From contig DBFWLO010000023.1 of NCBI GenBank assembly GCA_048465415.1, positions 1 to 64,000 on the forward strand: DNA of 64,000 nucleotides, in the 5' to 3' direction. Below the pieces are notes generated by a model. The model did not search any database and was not told the DNA's origin. It saw nothing but the letters and a program-made list of their open reading frames with translations. Source of the DNA: Scatosoma sp048465415. GTDB lineage: Bacteria > Bacillota > Clostridia > Christensenellales > Borkfalkiaceae. This document shows positions 7,959 through 15,563 of this stretch, in pieces. How positions within the stretch are numbered: position 1 is the first letter of the stretch; each line of letters begins with the position of its first letter. The position numbers and the translations under genes are program-made.

Positions 7959-8786
7959 ATGACAGAGGAAAAAGAAGGCGGGTATTGGTTTACCACCGAA
8001 AAAGGGATACATATTCACGTACAGGACGGACAAACACCCGAAGAAGCGGTTGCTCTTCATTTTGGGAAAGAAAAAGCATTTCGCCAGAATACTCCTTATG
8101 AGAAGTTGACAAAACGTGATAAAAGTGATACAATAAAAGTCCCTCTAACAGATAGCGAAAAAGAAGAACTTGAACGCTATAATCAAGAGTATCACAACCG
8201 ACCAAAACAAAAGGTTGTCCGTAATCCCGAAGATGCGGCGAAATGGAAACGCTATGACAACGATTACGACAGCTTTTCCAAAGCCGAACCCAATATTACG
8301 GCAGATATGCGAGAGATTTCAACGCTTTCAAAAATGCCGCTTATAGGACTTTCATATCGATTCAAAGAAAAAGAAAGTTATGATCGGAAAGTACGCGATA
8401 AACGTATCGGAACGGGCAGAGAGGACGCTATCGGCGACGCCATAAGATATACGTTTGAACATCCTATGGAAAACGCAACAAACGCGATTAAAAACAATTT
8501 AAGAATGCTTGAAGAAAAAGGCTATAAGATTGCGAAAATTGATAATAAGTGGAAAGATGACGGCGCATATAATGGTATTAACGTTGATATTATTTCTCCC
8601 GACGGCGTTCCAATGGAAGTGCAATACATAACGGAGTTTAATTATCTCATAAAAAATCAAATGCACGACTATTATGATTTATCCAGAGATACAACTGTTC
8701 CCGAAAATATCCGTAACTTAGCAAGTCAAGAAATGCAAAAAATAGCTAAAAAATGGGCGCGTCCCGTCGGCATAGAGGAGGTCTGA
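7959..8786 (+). CDS. RelA/SpoT-fold toxin-like phage protein
   Basis: 275 residues. The N-terminus (GGYWFTTEKGIHIHV, then TPEEAVALHF) is a docking-type motif common in phage MuF-linked effectors. The C-terminal half reads like a toxic RelA/SpoT synthetase domain: YRFKEKESYDRKV (basic loop), DAIRYTF, LEEKGYKIAKIDNKW, GAYNGINVDI (the GYxGIH-like motif), MEVQYITEF (ExQ-T motif) and a final Lys/His/Asp/Arg helix. Such domains make (p)ppGpp or (p)ppApp, or pyrophosphorylate tRNA. The next genes are an acidic peptide and a small HD hydrolase, so this is probably the toxin of a toxSAS-like pair. Activity is not shown; a catalytic search of the missing loops would be needed. Confidence 0.6.
   Translation: MTEEKEGGYWFTTEKGIHIHVQDGQTPEEAVALHFGKEKAFRQNTPYEKLTKRDKSDTIKVPLTDSEKEELERYNQEYHNRPKQKVVRNPEDAAKWKRYDNDYDSFSKAEPNITADMREISTLSKMPLIGLSYRFKEKESYDRKVRDKRIGTGREDAIGDAIRYTFEHPMENATNAIKNNLRMLEEKGYKIAKIDNKWKDDGAYNGINVDIISPDGVPMEVQYITEFNYLIKNQMHDYYDLSRDTTVPENIRNLASQEMQKIAKKWARPVGIEEV
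8106..8134 (+). promoter_or_regulatory. internal promoter in the toxin-like gene
   Basis: TTGACA, 17 bp, TACAAT: a near-consensus sigma-A promoter inside the toxin-like frame. It would give the 34-residue protein and the HD hydrolase their own transcript in the lysogen, when the late operon is silent. Confidence 0.5.
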
Positions 8787-8788
8787 TT

Positions 8789-8893
8789 ATGTTGAGCGAA
8801 AAAGAAATAGAGATTCTTGAAGAATTGGGAATTAATCCAAACGAAGAAATGACCGCAGATGAGGTTGATCGGGATTTCGATTGGGAGGATTAA
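8789..8893 (+). CDS. 34-residue acidic protein
   Basis: ATG 8789 is preceded by GAGGAG, which overlaps the toxin stop. The product starts MLSEKEIEILEELGINP and ends in DFDWED; 14 of its 34 residues are Asp or Glu. It sits between the RelA/SpoT-like gene and the HD gene, two bases from the former and one base from the latter, so the three are tightly coupled. It could be a small antitoxin, a chaperone for the hydrolase, or a leader. Too short for any family call. Confidence 0.5.
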   Translation: MLSEKEIEILEELGINPNEEMTADEVDRDFDWED

Positions 8894-8894
8894 G

Positions 8895-9428
8895 ATGAAC
8901 TTAAAAATTCATCAAGCGATAGAATTTGCGACAATAAAACATGCCAATCAGAAGCGGAAAGGAACGAATATTCCCTATATTGTACATCCTATGGAGGTCA
9001 TGCAGATTTTAACCAAGAACGATTGTTCGGAAGAGATAATCGTCGCCGGGATTTTGCATGACACGCTCGAAGATACGGATACGGAACTTGAAGAAATTAG
9101 GGAGAATTTTGGGGCGTATGTCGCCCGACTGGTAGCGAGCGAAAGTGAAAATAAAAGTAAATCGTGGGAAGAACGAAAGCAGGCAACGATAAATCGTCTT
9201 TCCTCTGCGCCCGACGACGAGGTGATTTGTTGTCTCGCCGATAAGTTGTCAAACTTATACAGTATTTATTATGATTATTCGAGGATCGGCGATAAAGTAT
9301 GGGAGCGTTTCAGACGCGGAAAAGATAAGGTAAAGTGGTACTATACTTCTATTGCGGAAGCAACAAACCGCCTGTCCGATCGAAAGATTTGGCAGGAATA
9401 CAACGACTTGCTCCAAAAAACGTTTTAA
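8895..9428 (+). CDS. small HD alarmone hydrolase-like protein (probable antitoxin)
   Basis: 177 residues from ATG 8895 (TGGGAGG seven bases upstream). It carries the metal-dependent HD motifs of SpoT/MESH1-type small alarmone hydrolases in order: KHANQKRKGTNIPYIVHPMEV (residues 13-33), VAGILHDTLEDTDT (about 49-62) and CLADKLSNL (about 112-120). MESH1-like enzymes remove 3'-pyrophosphate from (p)ppGpp/(p)ppApp and are known antitoxins of FaRel-type toxSAS pairs. Placed right behind the RelA/SpoT-like gene, it probably neutralises that product. It could also serve the phage by lowering host alarmones. Confidence 0.75.
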   Translation: MNLKIHQAIEFATIKHANQKRKGTNIPYIVHPMEVMQILTKNDCSEEIIVAGILHDTLEDTDTELEEIRENFGAYVARLVASESENKSKSWEERKQATINRLSSAPDDEVICCLADKLSNLYSIYYDYSRIGDKVWERFRRGKDKVKWYYTSIAEATNRLSDRKIWQEYNDLLQKTF

Positions 9429-9448
9429 TAAGAAAATCGGATAAATTT

Positions 9449-9485
9449 AAAAGCATTTTGCAATTAACTGCAAAGTGCTTTTTTC
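9449..9485 (+). terminator. terminator closing the alarmone cassette
   Basis: AAAAGCATTTTGCA pairs with TGCAAAGTGCTTTT (one G-T) around AATTAA/C and runs into TTTTTT. It marks the right edge of the inserted cassette 7824-9428, 20 bases before the connector gene. Confidence 0.7.
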
Positions 9486-9504
9486 ATGCCTAAAAGGAGG
9501 AATT

Positions 9505-9894
9505 ATGTTGGTAACTTTTGAAGAAATTAAAAATGCTCTGGATATTGATTTGCCCGCCCGACTTCATAAATCTATATCTGCTGCGGAGCATTGGCTGGAA
9601 CGCCAGGAAGACATTGTTATTTCTCATATTGCCGAATACGCGTTTTATAAATACGCGCAGACGGAAAAATATCTTCAAGACGAGCAAAAGAAAGAGGTCA
9701 TCAAAAAGTCGATTATAGAACAAGTAGATTATGTGCTTACATCGGCAGTAGACGTGACGAAAATTATTCCAGTAGCTTCTCGTGCGGGAAGTTTCTCGGC
9801 TCTCAATAAACAGTCTCTTGACGGTTATGAAATAGCGCCACTTGCCCATAAATTACTGCTCGAAAACGGATTGCTCTATACAGGGAGAAATTAA
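9505..9894 (+). CDS. putative head-tail connector protein
   Basis: 129 residues from ATG 9505 (AAAAGGAGG at 9493-9500); an upstream in-frame ATG has no such site. Mostly alpha-helical (SAAEHWLERQEDIV, YAFYKYAQTEKYL), size and place after the capsid gene match the gp6/gp15-type adaptor that forms the first ring below the portal. No sequence signature settles this; the assignment is from order. Confidence 0.5.
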   Translation: MLVTFEEIKNALDIDLPARLHKSISAAEHWLERQEDIVISHIAEYAFYKYAQTEKYLQDEQKKEVIKKSIIEQVDYVLTSAVDVTKIIPVASRAGSFSALNKQSLDGYEIAPLAHKLLLENGLLYTGRN

Positions 9895-9895
9895 G

Positions 9896-10219
9896 ATGTT
9901 TCCATATATTTTTCATGCGCAGGTTTTGGACGAACACTTAAACCCGACGGGCGAGGAATTTCTCTATGCGAAGATCGGAAAGGATTCCAAACGCGGCGAA
10001 AGCCTTGTAAACGGCTTCAAAACGGGCAAAAGTACAAAGACCATAGAAGCAGACGGGGAATACGATTTCGAGCCGCAGACGGCCATTAAACTCGTTGAGG
10101 AGCATAAGAGGATGCGAGTTTCAGACGCGGGGTGTCAGATCGAGCCGAAGAATGATTTTCAGGTCTTATCCGTGGGCTGGGACAACGCCGAAAAAGTAAC
10201 CATCATTTCTTTGGAGTAA
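9896..10219 (+). CDS. putative head-tail joining protein
   Basis: 107 residues; ATG one base after the previous stop, with CAGGGAG upstream. Beta-rich with alternating charged and hydrophobic residues (FHAQVLDEHLNPTGEEFLYAK, then VLSVGWDNAEKVTIISLE), resembling small head-completion or stopper proteins that sit between connector and tail. Function inferred from position and size only. Confidence 0.4.
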   Translation: MFPYIFHAQVLDEHLNPTGEEFLYAKIGKDSKRGESLVNGFKTGKSTKTIEADGEYDFEPQTAIKLVEEHKRMRVSDAGCQIEPKNDFQVLSVGWDNAEKVTIISLE

Positions 10220-10222
10220 ATC

Positions 10223-10630
10223 ATGACGGATAATATTACAAAGCCTTTGTTTTGGGCGGAACTGTTTATAGACGAGTTTCAAAGAGAGGAAAATTCATCG
10301 CTATGGGGCGGGAGCGTGCCGAGGGACACGGGCAGAACGCAGGATAATTCCATTCGGTTTATGGGATCGAACGAGGAGAATGCCACGATCCTGATCGGCG
10401 GTGGTGAGCCGCCCGATGACGACCGATTTTTCCACCCCAAGAACGATCCGCCGTTGTCCTGGTACGCGGGAGAGCTGGAAGAGAACGAAAATACAGCGTT
10501 CGGGAACCCGAACAAACACAAGGGATTCGTGGAGAAATTCATCGGCAATGAGTTTATGACTTCTTTGTCCGAACACGGAATAGAAGTAACGAAAATAGAA
10601 ATCGAAGAGGAGAAAACAGACGATGCTTAA
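10223..10630 (+). CDS. hypothetical phage structural protein
   Basis: 135 residues, acidic, with Gly/Pro/Asp-rich loops (LIGGGEPPDDDRFF) and a C-terminal Glu-rich helix. Located in the head-tail joining or tail-completion slot, overlapping the next gene by eight bases. No recognised family. In comparable phages this slot holds tail-terminator or neck proteins, but nothing in the sequence proves it. Confidence 0.35.
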   Translation: MTDNITKPLFWAELFIDEFQREENSSLWGGSVPRDTGRTQDNSIRFMGSNEENATILIGGGEPPDDDRFFHPKNDPPLSWYAGELEENENTAFGNPNKHKGFVEKFIGNEFMTSLSEHGIEVTKIEIEEEKTDDA

Positions 10631-11516
10631 TGAGATTATACATGATCTGAATAAAAAGCTGTCGGCAAAGGGCGTACACCTTTACGACAGCTTTTCTTTT
10701 AAGGTAAAAAAGAATCGCGAAGCGCTGAACACTTATGGGAATATCGCGGTGTTTCAAATCAATGCCGGCTCTTTACAGCTTTTAGACGGAAACCGGGGCA
10801 TGACGGTGGAGGCGGTTTTGCATTTCGCCTTTCGCGTGGAGGAAAATACAGCGTCGCCGACGAAGATGGAGGATGTACTCGATTATCTGGTCGCCAACAA
10901 TAACGGTGTAATTACGGATACCGAGAATAAAGAAAGCGTCGCGCAGGAACGGGAGCCTTTCCGCTATGTATTTACCTTCGATATGTATAAGTCTACGGGG
11001 GAAATCAAGGCGATGTCGTATGCGGATATGCCCGACAGGTACGTTTTTTATGATCTGCCTTTGCAGATTATCCTTTCCAAAGAATTGATGTTCGGCGATG
11101 ATTTTAAGATTTATTTTCAGACAGACGCGGGATATATGCCGTTGAAAAATGTTGTCTATTGGGAAGAAGCGCCGATAGCGAGCTTTGAAAGCCCTAATTT
11201 CGTTAACGAAGGAATCCAGAAGAATCTATTTGTGGCGAGGTCGTGGGAACTGAAAGGGAAGCTGATGCTCGATGATACGAATGCGTTATGGCGAAAAATA
11301 GAGTATGAACTGCATAACGCGCCGGATACCGTTTATACAATCCTTTATGAAATCGGCGGCTCTATGTACCAGGCGGAAACATATCTTTCTATCTCTCACG
11401 GTGGCAGCATGAGGCAGTTTGTGGTCGTGGATTTCATCTTCCGGCTGCAAGGGGAGTTGAAGGTACTTTCCGACGAAGAAGCGGACGCGGTGCGGGAAGC
11501 ATTGGCGTATGCGTAA
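10623..11516 (+). CDS. hypothetical phage tail protein
   Basis: 297 residues, rich in beta strands and aromatic residues, with no membrane segment or coiled coil. The C-terminal part (YILYEIGG-like, YLSISHGGSMRQFVVVDF) reads like a tube- or hub-type fold. It lies where the major tail or distal tail gene would be expected. I do not recognise the family. It is too short and too beta-rich to be a tape measure. Confidence 0.4.
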   Translation: MLNEIIHDLNKKLSAKGVHLYDSFSFKVKKNREALNTYGNIAVFQINAGSLQLLDGNRGMTVEAVLHFAFRVEENTASPTKMEDVLDYLVANNNGVITDTENKESVAQEREPFRYVFTFDMYKSTGEIKAMSYADMPDRYVFYDLPLQIILSKELMFGDDFKIYFQTDAGYMPLKNVVYWEEAPIASFESPNFVNEGIQKNLFVARSWELKGKLMLDDTNALWRKIEYELHNAPDTVYTILYEIGGSMYQAETYLSISHGGSMRQFVVVDFIFRLQGELKVLSDEEADAVREALAYA

Positions 11517-11527
11517 AGGAGGGAAAT

Positions 11528-11956
11528 ATGTCAAATATAACTTTAACGGTACGAGTAAAGAACCTGAAACCGAGAACGCCCGAAGGGAAAGTACAACCGA
11601 AAAAGAATACTGCCGACGAAAAGGTCGAGGAAACATCCGACTTTTACGATTGGGCGAAACACTCTATGACTGCGAAGGCCTTGAAACAAGTCGGTAAGAA
11701 TACCGTCGGGTATGTAGGCAGTCATATTTCCGTATGGACAGGGAACAGTTACTACGGCAGCGTGTATCAGGGCATGTCGAATATGACGAGTATGGCTATG
11801 GGAATTGCCGCTAATCCTGTTTTAGGTTCTATCTCTGCGATTACTTCGCTTGTCACCTATATTATTGACAGAAACTTTAACTTAAAATGGGAAAATCGTG
11901 ATGCGGAACAGGCGGCCAGGCGGAGCGGGAATTATCTCACGGGAAATAGCCGATAA
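11528..11956 (+). CDS. hypothetical phage protein with hydrophobic segment
   Basis: 142 residues, with a basic, polar N-terminal 35 residues, then a Gly/Ser/Met-rich stretch and one or two hydrophobic segments (AMGIAANPVLGSISAITSLVTYII, about residues 95-118, of which only part is given here as AANPVLGSISAITSL). This could be a very short tape-measure substitute, a DNA-injection (pilot) protein, or a membrane-active protein. It occupies the position between tail genes and hub where a tape-measure gene usually lies. Confidence 0.35.
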   Translation: MSNITLTVRVKNLKPRTPEGKVQPKKNTADEKVEETSDFYDWAKHSMTAKALKQVGKNTVGYVGSHISVWTGNSYYGSVYQGMSNMTSMAMGIAANPVLGSISAITSLVTYIIDRNFNLKWENRDAEQAARRSGNYLTGNSR

Positions 11957-11959
11957 AGA

Positions 11960-11986
11960 AAAAGCTCTCTATTGCGGAGAGCTTTT
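11960..11986. terminator. bidirectional terminator between convergent genes
   Basis: AAAAGCTCTC / GAGAGCTTTT perfect ten-base arms around a seven-base loop. It ends the rightward structural genes and, on the other strand, the leftward membrane-protein genes at 11995-12802. Confidence 0.7.
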
Positions 11987-11994
11987 ATTGTAGA

Positions 11995-12216
11995 CTATTT
12001 ATTTTCGTTTTCGTCATAGTAAATGTCTTGTTCTAATTTTTTTATATGCTTATCCATTGAGGAAAGTTTTATAAAAACAATTCCTAATACGAGCAAAGTG
12101 ATTAAAAACATTAACGAGTAATAGTTAAAGGAATTATGAGTTACTTCATAACCTACCCTTATAAATTGAAATAATGAACCTATAAAAGAAAGAATACTAA
12201 GAATAATAAACATCAA
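11995..12216 (-). CDS. small two-helix membrane protein (moron)
   Basis: 73 residues on the strand opposite to the surrounding late genes. Two transmembrane helices (about 3-20 and 34-52) and a charged C-terminal tail (MDKHIKKLEQDIYYDENENK). Much richer in A and T than the structural genes. Its leader is homologous to that of the next minus-strand gene (12221-12268 against 12811-12860). Genes of this kind, silent-strand and AT-rich inside a late operon, are usually lysogen-expressed morons, for example for superinfection exclusion. The role here is not known. Confidence 0.5.
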   Translation of the reverse strand: MMFIILSILSFIGSLFQFIRVGYEVTHNSFNYYSLMFLITLLVLGIVFIKLSSMDKHIKKLEQDIYYDENENK

Positions 12217-12220
12217 GTTT

Positions 12221-12268
12221 ACCTCAAAAATTTATCGTAAGGAGTTAACTTCATTATATGAGCTATTT
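12221..12268. repeat. direct repeat copy 1 (RBS/promoter block)
   Basis: About 48 bp, roughly 85% identical to 12811-12860. It contains TCGTAAGGAGTTAA and an ATG-AGC-TAT-TTA that mirrors the first codons of the hub gene, and TATAAT on the minus strand. It looks like a relic of the hub gene's 5' end left behind by an insertion or duplication. Confidence 0.7.
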
Positions 12269-12802
12269 ACTTTTATTTTCATCGGGTTCGACTTCATTTA
12301 TTTCTTTCTTTTTAAACGGAAATGCTTTTTGTAGGACTAAAAAAAGGTAGATGCAGTCGATTATGAGAAGCAGTGCCCAGATATAAAAAGAAATATGGGG
12401 AATAAGTTTGGCTTCCCATAACGAGTTTAATCTAATTAATTCATAAAGGATTGAAAAAAAGAAACCAATAAATAATAGTGCGGTTCCATTAGAAAAGATT
12501 TTTAATATTGCTGATTTTTTACGGAATATAGAAAGAATAAGTCCCGCCAAAATTAAACAGTATAAAATAATCTGAAATAAATAATAAGTAGTTTTATAAT
12601 ATTCAGCCTGATATTTTAAGGATATAGAATAACCATTGACAGCAGCTGGCAATAAAAGATTATTAATCGATAATGAGATTTGCGCTGACCTATTTAATGG
12701 TACGTAATAGTAAGGTAAAAATAAAGTCATAAAAAATACTGCAAGAATTATTAAACGAATAAAAATCTCGTACTTTTGACAAAAGTCGATAAGTCTTTTC
12801 AC
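12263..12802 (-). CDS. four-helix membrane protein (moron)
   Basis: 179 residues, four predicted transmembrane helices (about 14-34, 72-92, 103-123, 135-160) and a polar extracellular or cytosolic loop between helices 1 and 2, with a Lys/Glu-rich C-terminal tail. AT-rich and antisense to the late operon, flanked by the two 50-bp direct repeats. A minus-strand promoter (TTGATT, 17 bp, TATAAT) reads in from the start of the hub gene. No recognised family; a superinfection-exclusion or lysogenic-conversion role is an inference from context. Confidence 0.5.
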   Translation of the reverse strand: MKRLIDFCQKYEIFIRLIILAVFFMTLFLPYYYVPLNRSAQISLSINNLLLPAAVNGYSISLKYQAEYYKTTYYLFQIILYCLILAGLILSIFRKKSAILKIFSNGTALLFIGFFFSILYELIRLNSLWEAKLIPHISFYIWALLLIIDCIYLFLVLQKAFPFKKKEINEVEPDENKSK

Positions 12803-12810
12803 TATTTCGC

Positions 12811-12860
12811 CTCTAAAAATTTTATCGTAAGGAGTTAATTCAATTATATGAGTTATTTAA
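12811..12860. repeat. direct repeat copy 2 (hub gene RBS and start)
   Basis: Functional counterpart of 12221-12268: it supplies the ribosome site (TAAGGAGTTAA) and first codons of the hub gene on the plus strand, and a TATAAT promoter element plus leader for the 179-residue gene on the minus strand. Confidence 0.7.
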
Positions 12861-15553
12861 TCAAAAATCAAGTGTTTTTCAATAATGAATGGCACGAACT
12901 TAATAATTTCACTTACGGGAAAGCATTTTACCCCGTAAAAGTAAGTGAGAAGCTCTCCGAGGAGTTAGACAGCGGAAAGCTTCATTTTTACACGGACAGT
13001 CGCCAAAACGACGGCAAAGAAATGCTTTATCCGCAAAAGACCATGTTTTCCATAGAGATAGATACGGGAACAGGCAAATCGCGTAAGTTTTACTTTTACG
13101 GAACGGACGAAGCGGAAAAACTCAATCCCTATCTTTGGAAACATCGAGTCTTGCTTGTAGAGCCTACAAAGGACTTAGAAGGGGTTATCCTGGACGGCTT
13201 GGGGTTTGCTCAACCCGAGGACAACTCGAAGCGTATGACCTTATACGACATCATACAGCGGCTTTTGGCGTGTACTCCATTGAGACGGGAAGGACAAAAA
13301 CAGAAATATACTTTGATTTCGGAAGACGAAGCCCCGGAGATTATCGCCATATTAAAAGCCGAGACGGTGGAAGAGAAGTTGTTGCCGGAGTTCTTTTGGA
13401 GCAGCCAAACAAATTTGAAGGAGGCGTTGTGCGACATCGGCGCATATTGTAATCTTTATCCTCGCCTTACCTTAAATCCGACTACAAACGAATATACGGT
13501 GATCACCTTTGACGAGGTGAACAAGGTGCGGGAGTTTTTAGAAGGTATAGGTTATGTCGCTGAAATGGTGTCTCAGAATGAGGAACAGTACGTTTCGGAG
13601 TTGGAGACGAACGCACAGAACGTAATCTCCAAGTCCAGCGATACCAACACGATTGTATATCCTTCGCCTACGGGTTGGATAACAGCGCGAACTAATGAAG
13701 TTAAATTAACAACAGAGAATGCCGAGATAGAACTTCCTTTTAATATCAATAAAATAATAAAAGTGTTTCTTTGTGGTGAAGGGCAACATTACTTGTATTT
13801 TGATTCTGAACATTGGACGGAAGATGGAGTTACTGAACATTTTCCGTATCTTACCGACGCAGTTTCATTTGAAAATATTTATGATGAGAAAAGTGGAAAG
13901 AAATGGGACTGTGGAGTTGATATAACTAAGTTTATAAAAGAAAAATCAGAGTTTGATACTTTGAATATGGTAAAAGAAGAAAATATTTCTAAAACAATAA
14001 ATAAATGTAATGTTTTTTATTATGAGAAAGGAAGCAATAAAATTAATTTTGGGAATACGGTTTCGAACTATTGGGGTGTTTCTACTCCTAATATTTATAA
14101 CGTTATTGATAAGTTCATTAAAGATTTTAATCTTGAAGCAGAAAAAGGGAAAAATCCCTACTTTATGCGCTTGTATTGTATAACAAGTGAGGGCACAAAG
14201 CTATATGTTTCAGATAATACAACAATTACCGGGGCGAAATCTTCTTACCCAATAGATCCTCGGGGGATAAAATTCCGCATCGAATATGAACCCCTTGACA
14301 CATCGTCAAAGTTCCGAGTCTCCAAGTCTCTGCCCGTGGATAAACCGTTTATTCAGAACTACAACCAACGCGCGGAAATAAACAGCGCGGAGGCGTTGGG
14401 GCGGAACATGAAAGGCACAGTCAACAAAATGGGCGTGCCGACGAAGAATCATCTTTTAATCGAACAAGACCTGTCAAAAGTGCCGCATATCGGGGACGCA
14501 TACGAAAAGGACGGCAGAACATACATAATCTCTCAAATCGACTATGACTGTTTTTCTCTCTACGGTATGGGCGTGAACTTAACGCTGTCCCAGGATTGGA
14601 ACATGCTTTCTCAATACGTAGGAATAGATAGGCGTTTTCGTTGGGAGCAGATTTATAATAAGCCCGTGGAGAGAAACTTATTCTATCAGGATTATCTCGT
14701 GATCGTGCCGTATAACAGCGAGAATACGGGAGAAAGCATATATCTTTCGGATATCTCGAAAGCGACGAATGTATTGACGTGTCCTTATGAAGAGAAAACA
14801 GAAGTCAACAACTGTTTTTTCGAAGTAGAAGGTACAGTGGACGGTTCCGGGGTATTGTTGTCGGTAGCGAGCTATGCGACGGGCGGGGCGATGGTTTTCA
14901 CGGCAAAAACGCAGGATAATTTATCGGCGGGCAAGACTATGCAGGACGATCAATACTGTATAGACGCTTACTATTGCAAGAAAGACGGGACACTGGATCG
15001 TTTGCTCATACAACTGGCCACAGATATCAAAGCAGGTACGAATCAGCCGGATAAATTACCGATAGCAAGCGCGTTGGCAATAAACGAGCCTACTGGTATA
15101 GTAGCTTGGAATTTCTTTGAGGTGGATAAGAATAATTCGGAGCAGTTAAACTTCGTCTATGAATTGTCCTGGGTATCGCCGTGTCCGTATCTGGTAGTCG
15201 GGGAAAAGCTGTCGGCGAATAATCCGTTAGTGAGACAATGGACGGAAAACCGGAAACTTTGGTTTGTCCCTTTAAAAAAGCGACTGCCGCAAGGTACAGT
15301 GAAAGTAACAGAAGGGTATCGACTCAGCCAATACCTTCAAACTTCGGACGAGTACAGGTGTTTTGAAGTGACAAAGGAAAACTCCCGACAAGTACGATTG
15401 AAAATCCGAAGACCAGAGGTGCTTTCCTCTGCTGTGGGCTGGGCGATCACGGACGAAAATTACGGTCTGTATCTGGCGAGCAACGACAAGACAAAGACGG
15501 ATTTCAAGATCATAGCGAGTCACGAATACCACGGTAAAACGTGGAGGATATAA
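12848..15553 (+). CDS. phage tail/baseplate hub protein (Gp44/Tal-like)
   Basis: 901 residues, the largest late protein. The N-terminal 380 residues (MSYLIKNQVFFNNEWHEL..., LYDIIQRLL, WSSQTNLKEALCDIGAYCNL) read like the ring-forming hub domain of prophage tail-associated proteins. Residues about 280-475 are encoded by DNA markedly richer in A and T than either flank and look like an inserted domain. The C-terminal third is beta-rich. Gram-positive siphophage hubs connect tail tube to baseplate and may carry a peptidase; no catalytic motif is evident here. Followed directly by a BppU-like gene. Confidence 0.6.
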   Translation: MSYLIKNQVFFNNEWHELNNFTYGKAFYPVKVSEKLSEELDSGKLHFYTDSRQNDGKEMLYPQKTMFSIEIDTGTGKSRKFYFYGTDEAEKLNPYLWKHRVLLVEPTKDLEGVILDGLGFAQPEDNSKRMTLYDIIQRLLACTPLRREGQKQKYTLISEDEAPEIIAILKAETVEEKLLPEFFWSSQTNLKEALCDIGAYCNLYPRLTLNPTTNEYTVITFDEVNKVREFLEGIGYVAEMVSQNEEQYVSELETNAQNVISKSSDTNTIVYPSPTGWITARTNEVKLTTENAEIELPFNINKIIKVFLCGEGQHYLYFDSEHWTEDGVTEHFPYLTDAVSFENIYDEKSGKKWDCGVDITKFIKEKSEFDTLNMVKEENISKTINKCNVFYYEKGSNKINFGNTVSNYWGVSTPNIYNVIDKFIKDFNLEAEKGKNPYFMRLYCITSEGTKLYVSDNTTITGAKSSYPIDPRGIKFRIEYEPLDTSSKFRVSKSLPVDKPFIQNYNQRAEINSAEALGRNMKGTVNKMGVPTKNHLLIEQDLSKVPHIGDAYEKDGRTYIISQIDYDCFSLYGMGVNLTLSQDWNMLSQYVGIDRRFRWEQIYNKPVERNLFYQDYLVIVPYNSENTGESIYLSDISKATNVLTCPYEEKTEVNNCFFEVEGTVDGSGVLLSVASYATGGAMVFTAKTQDNLSAGKTMQDDQYCIDAYYCKKDGTLDRLLIQLATDIKAGTNQPDKLPIASALAINEPTGIVAWNFFEVDKNNSEQLNFVYELSWVSPCPYLVVGEKLSANNPLVRQWTENRKLWFVPLKKRLPQGTVKVTEGYRLSQYLQTSDEYRCFEVTKENSRQVRLKIRRPEVLSSAVGWAITDENYGLYLASNDKTKTDFKIIASHEYHGKTWRI

Positions 15554-15563
15554 AGGAGGTATT

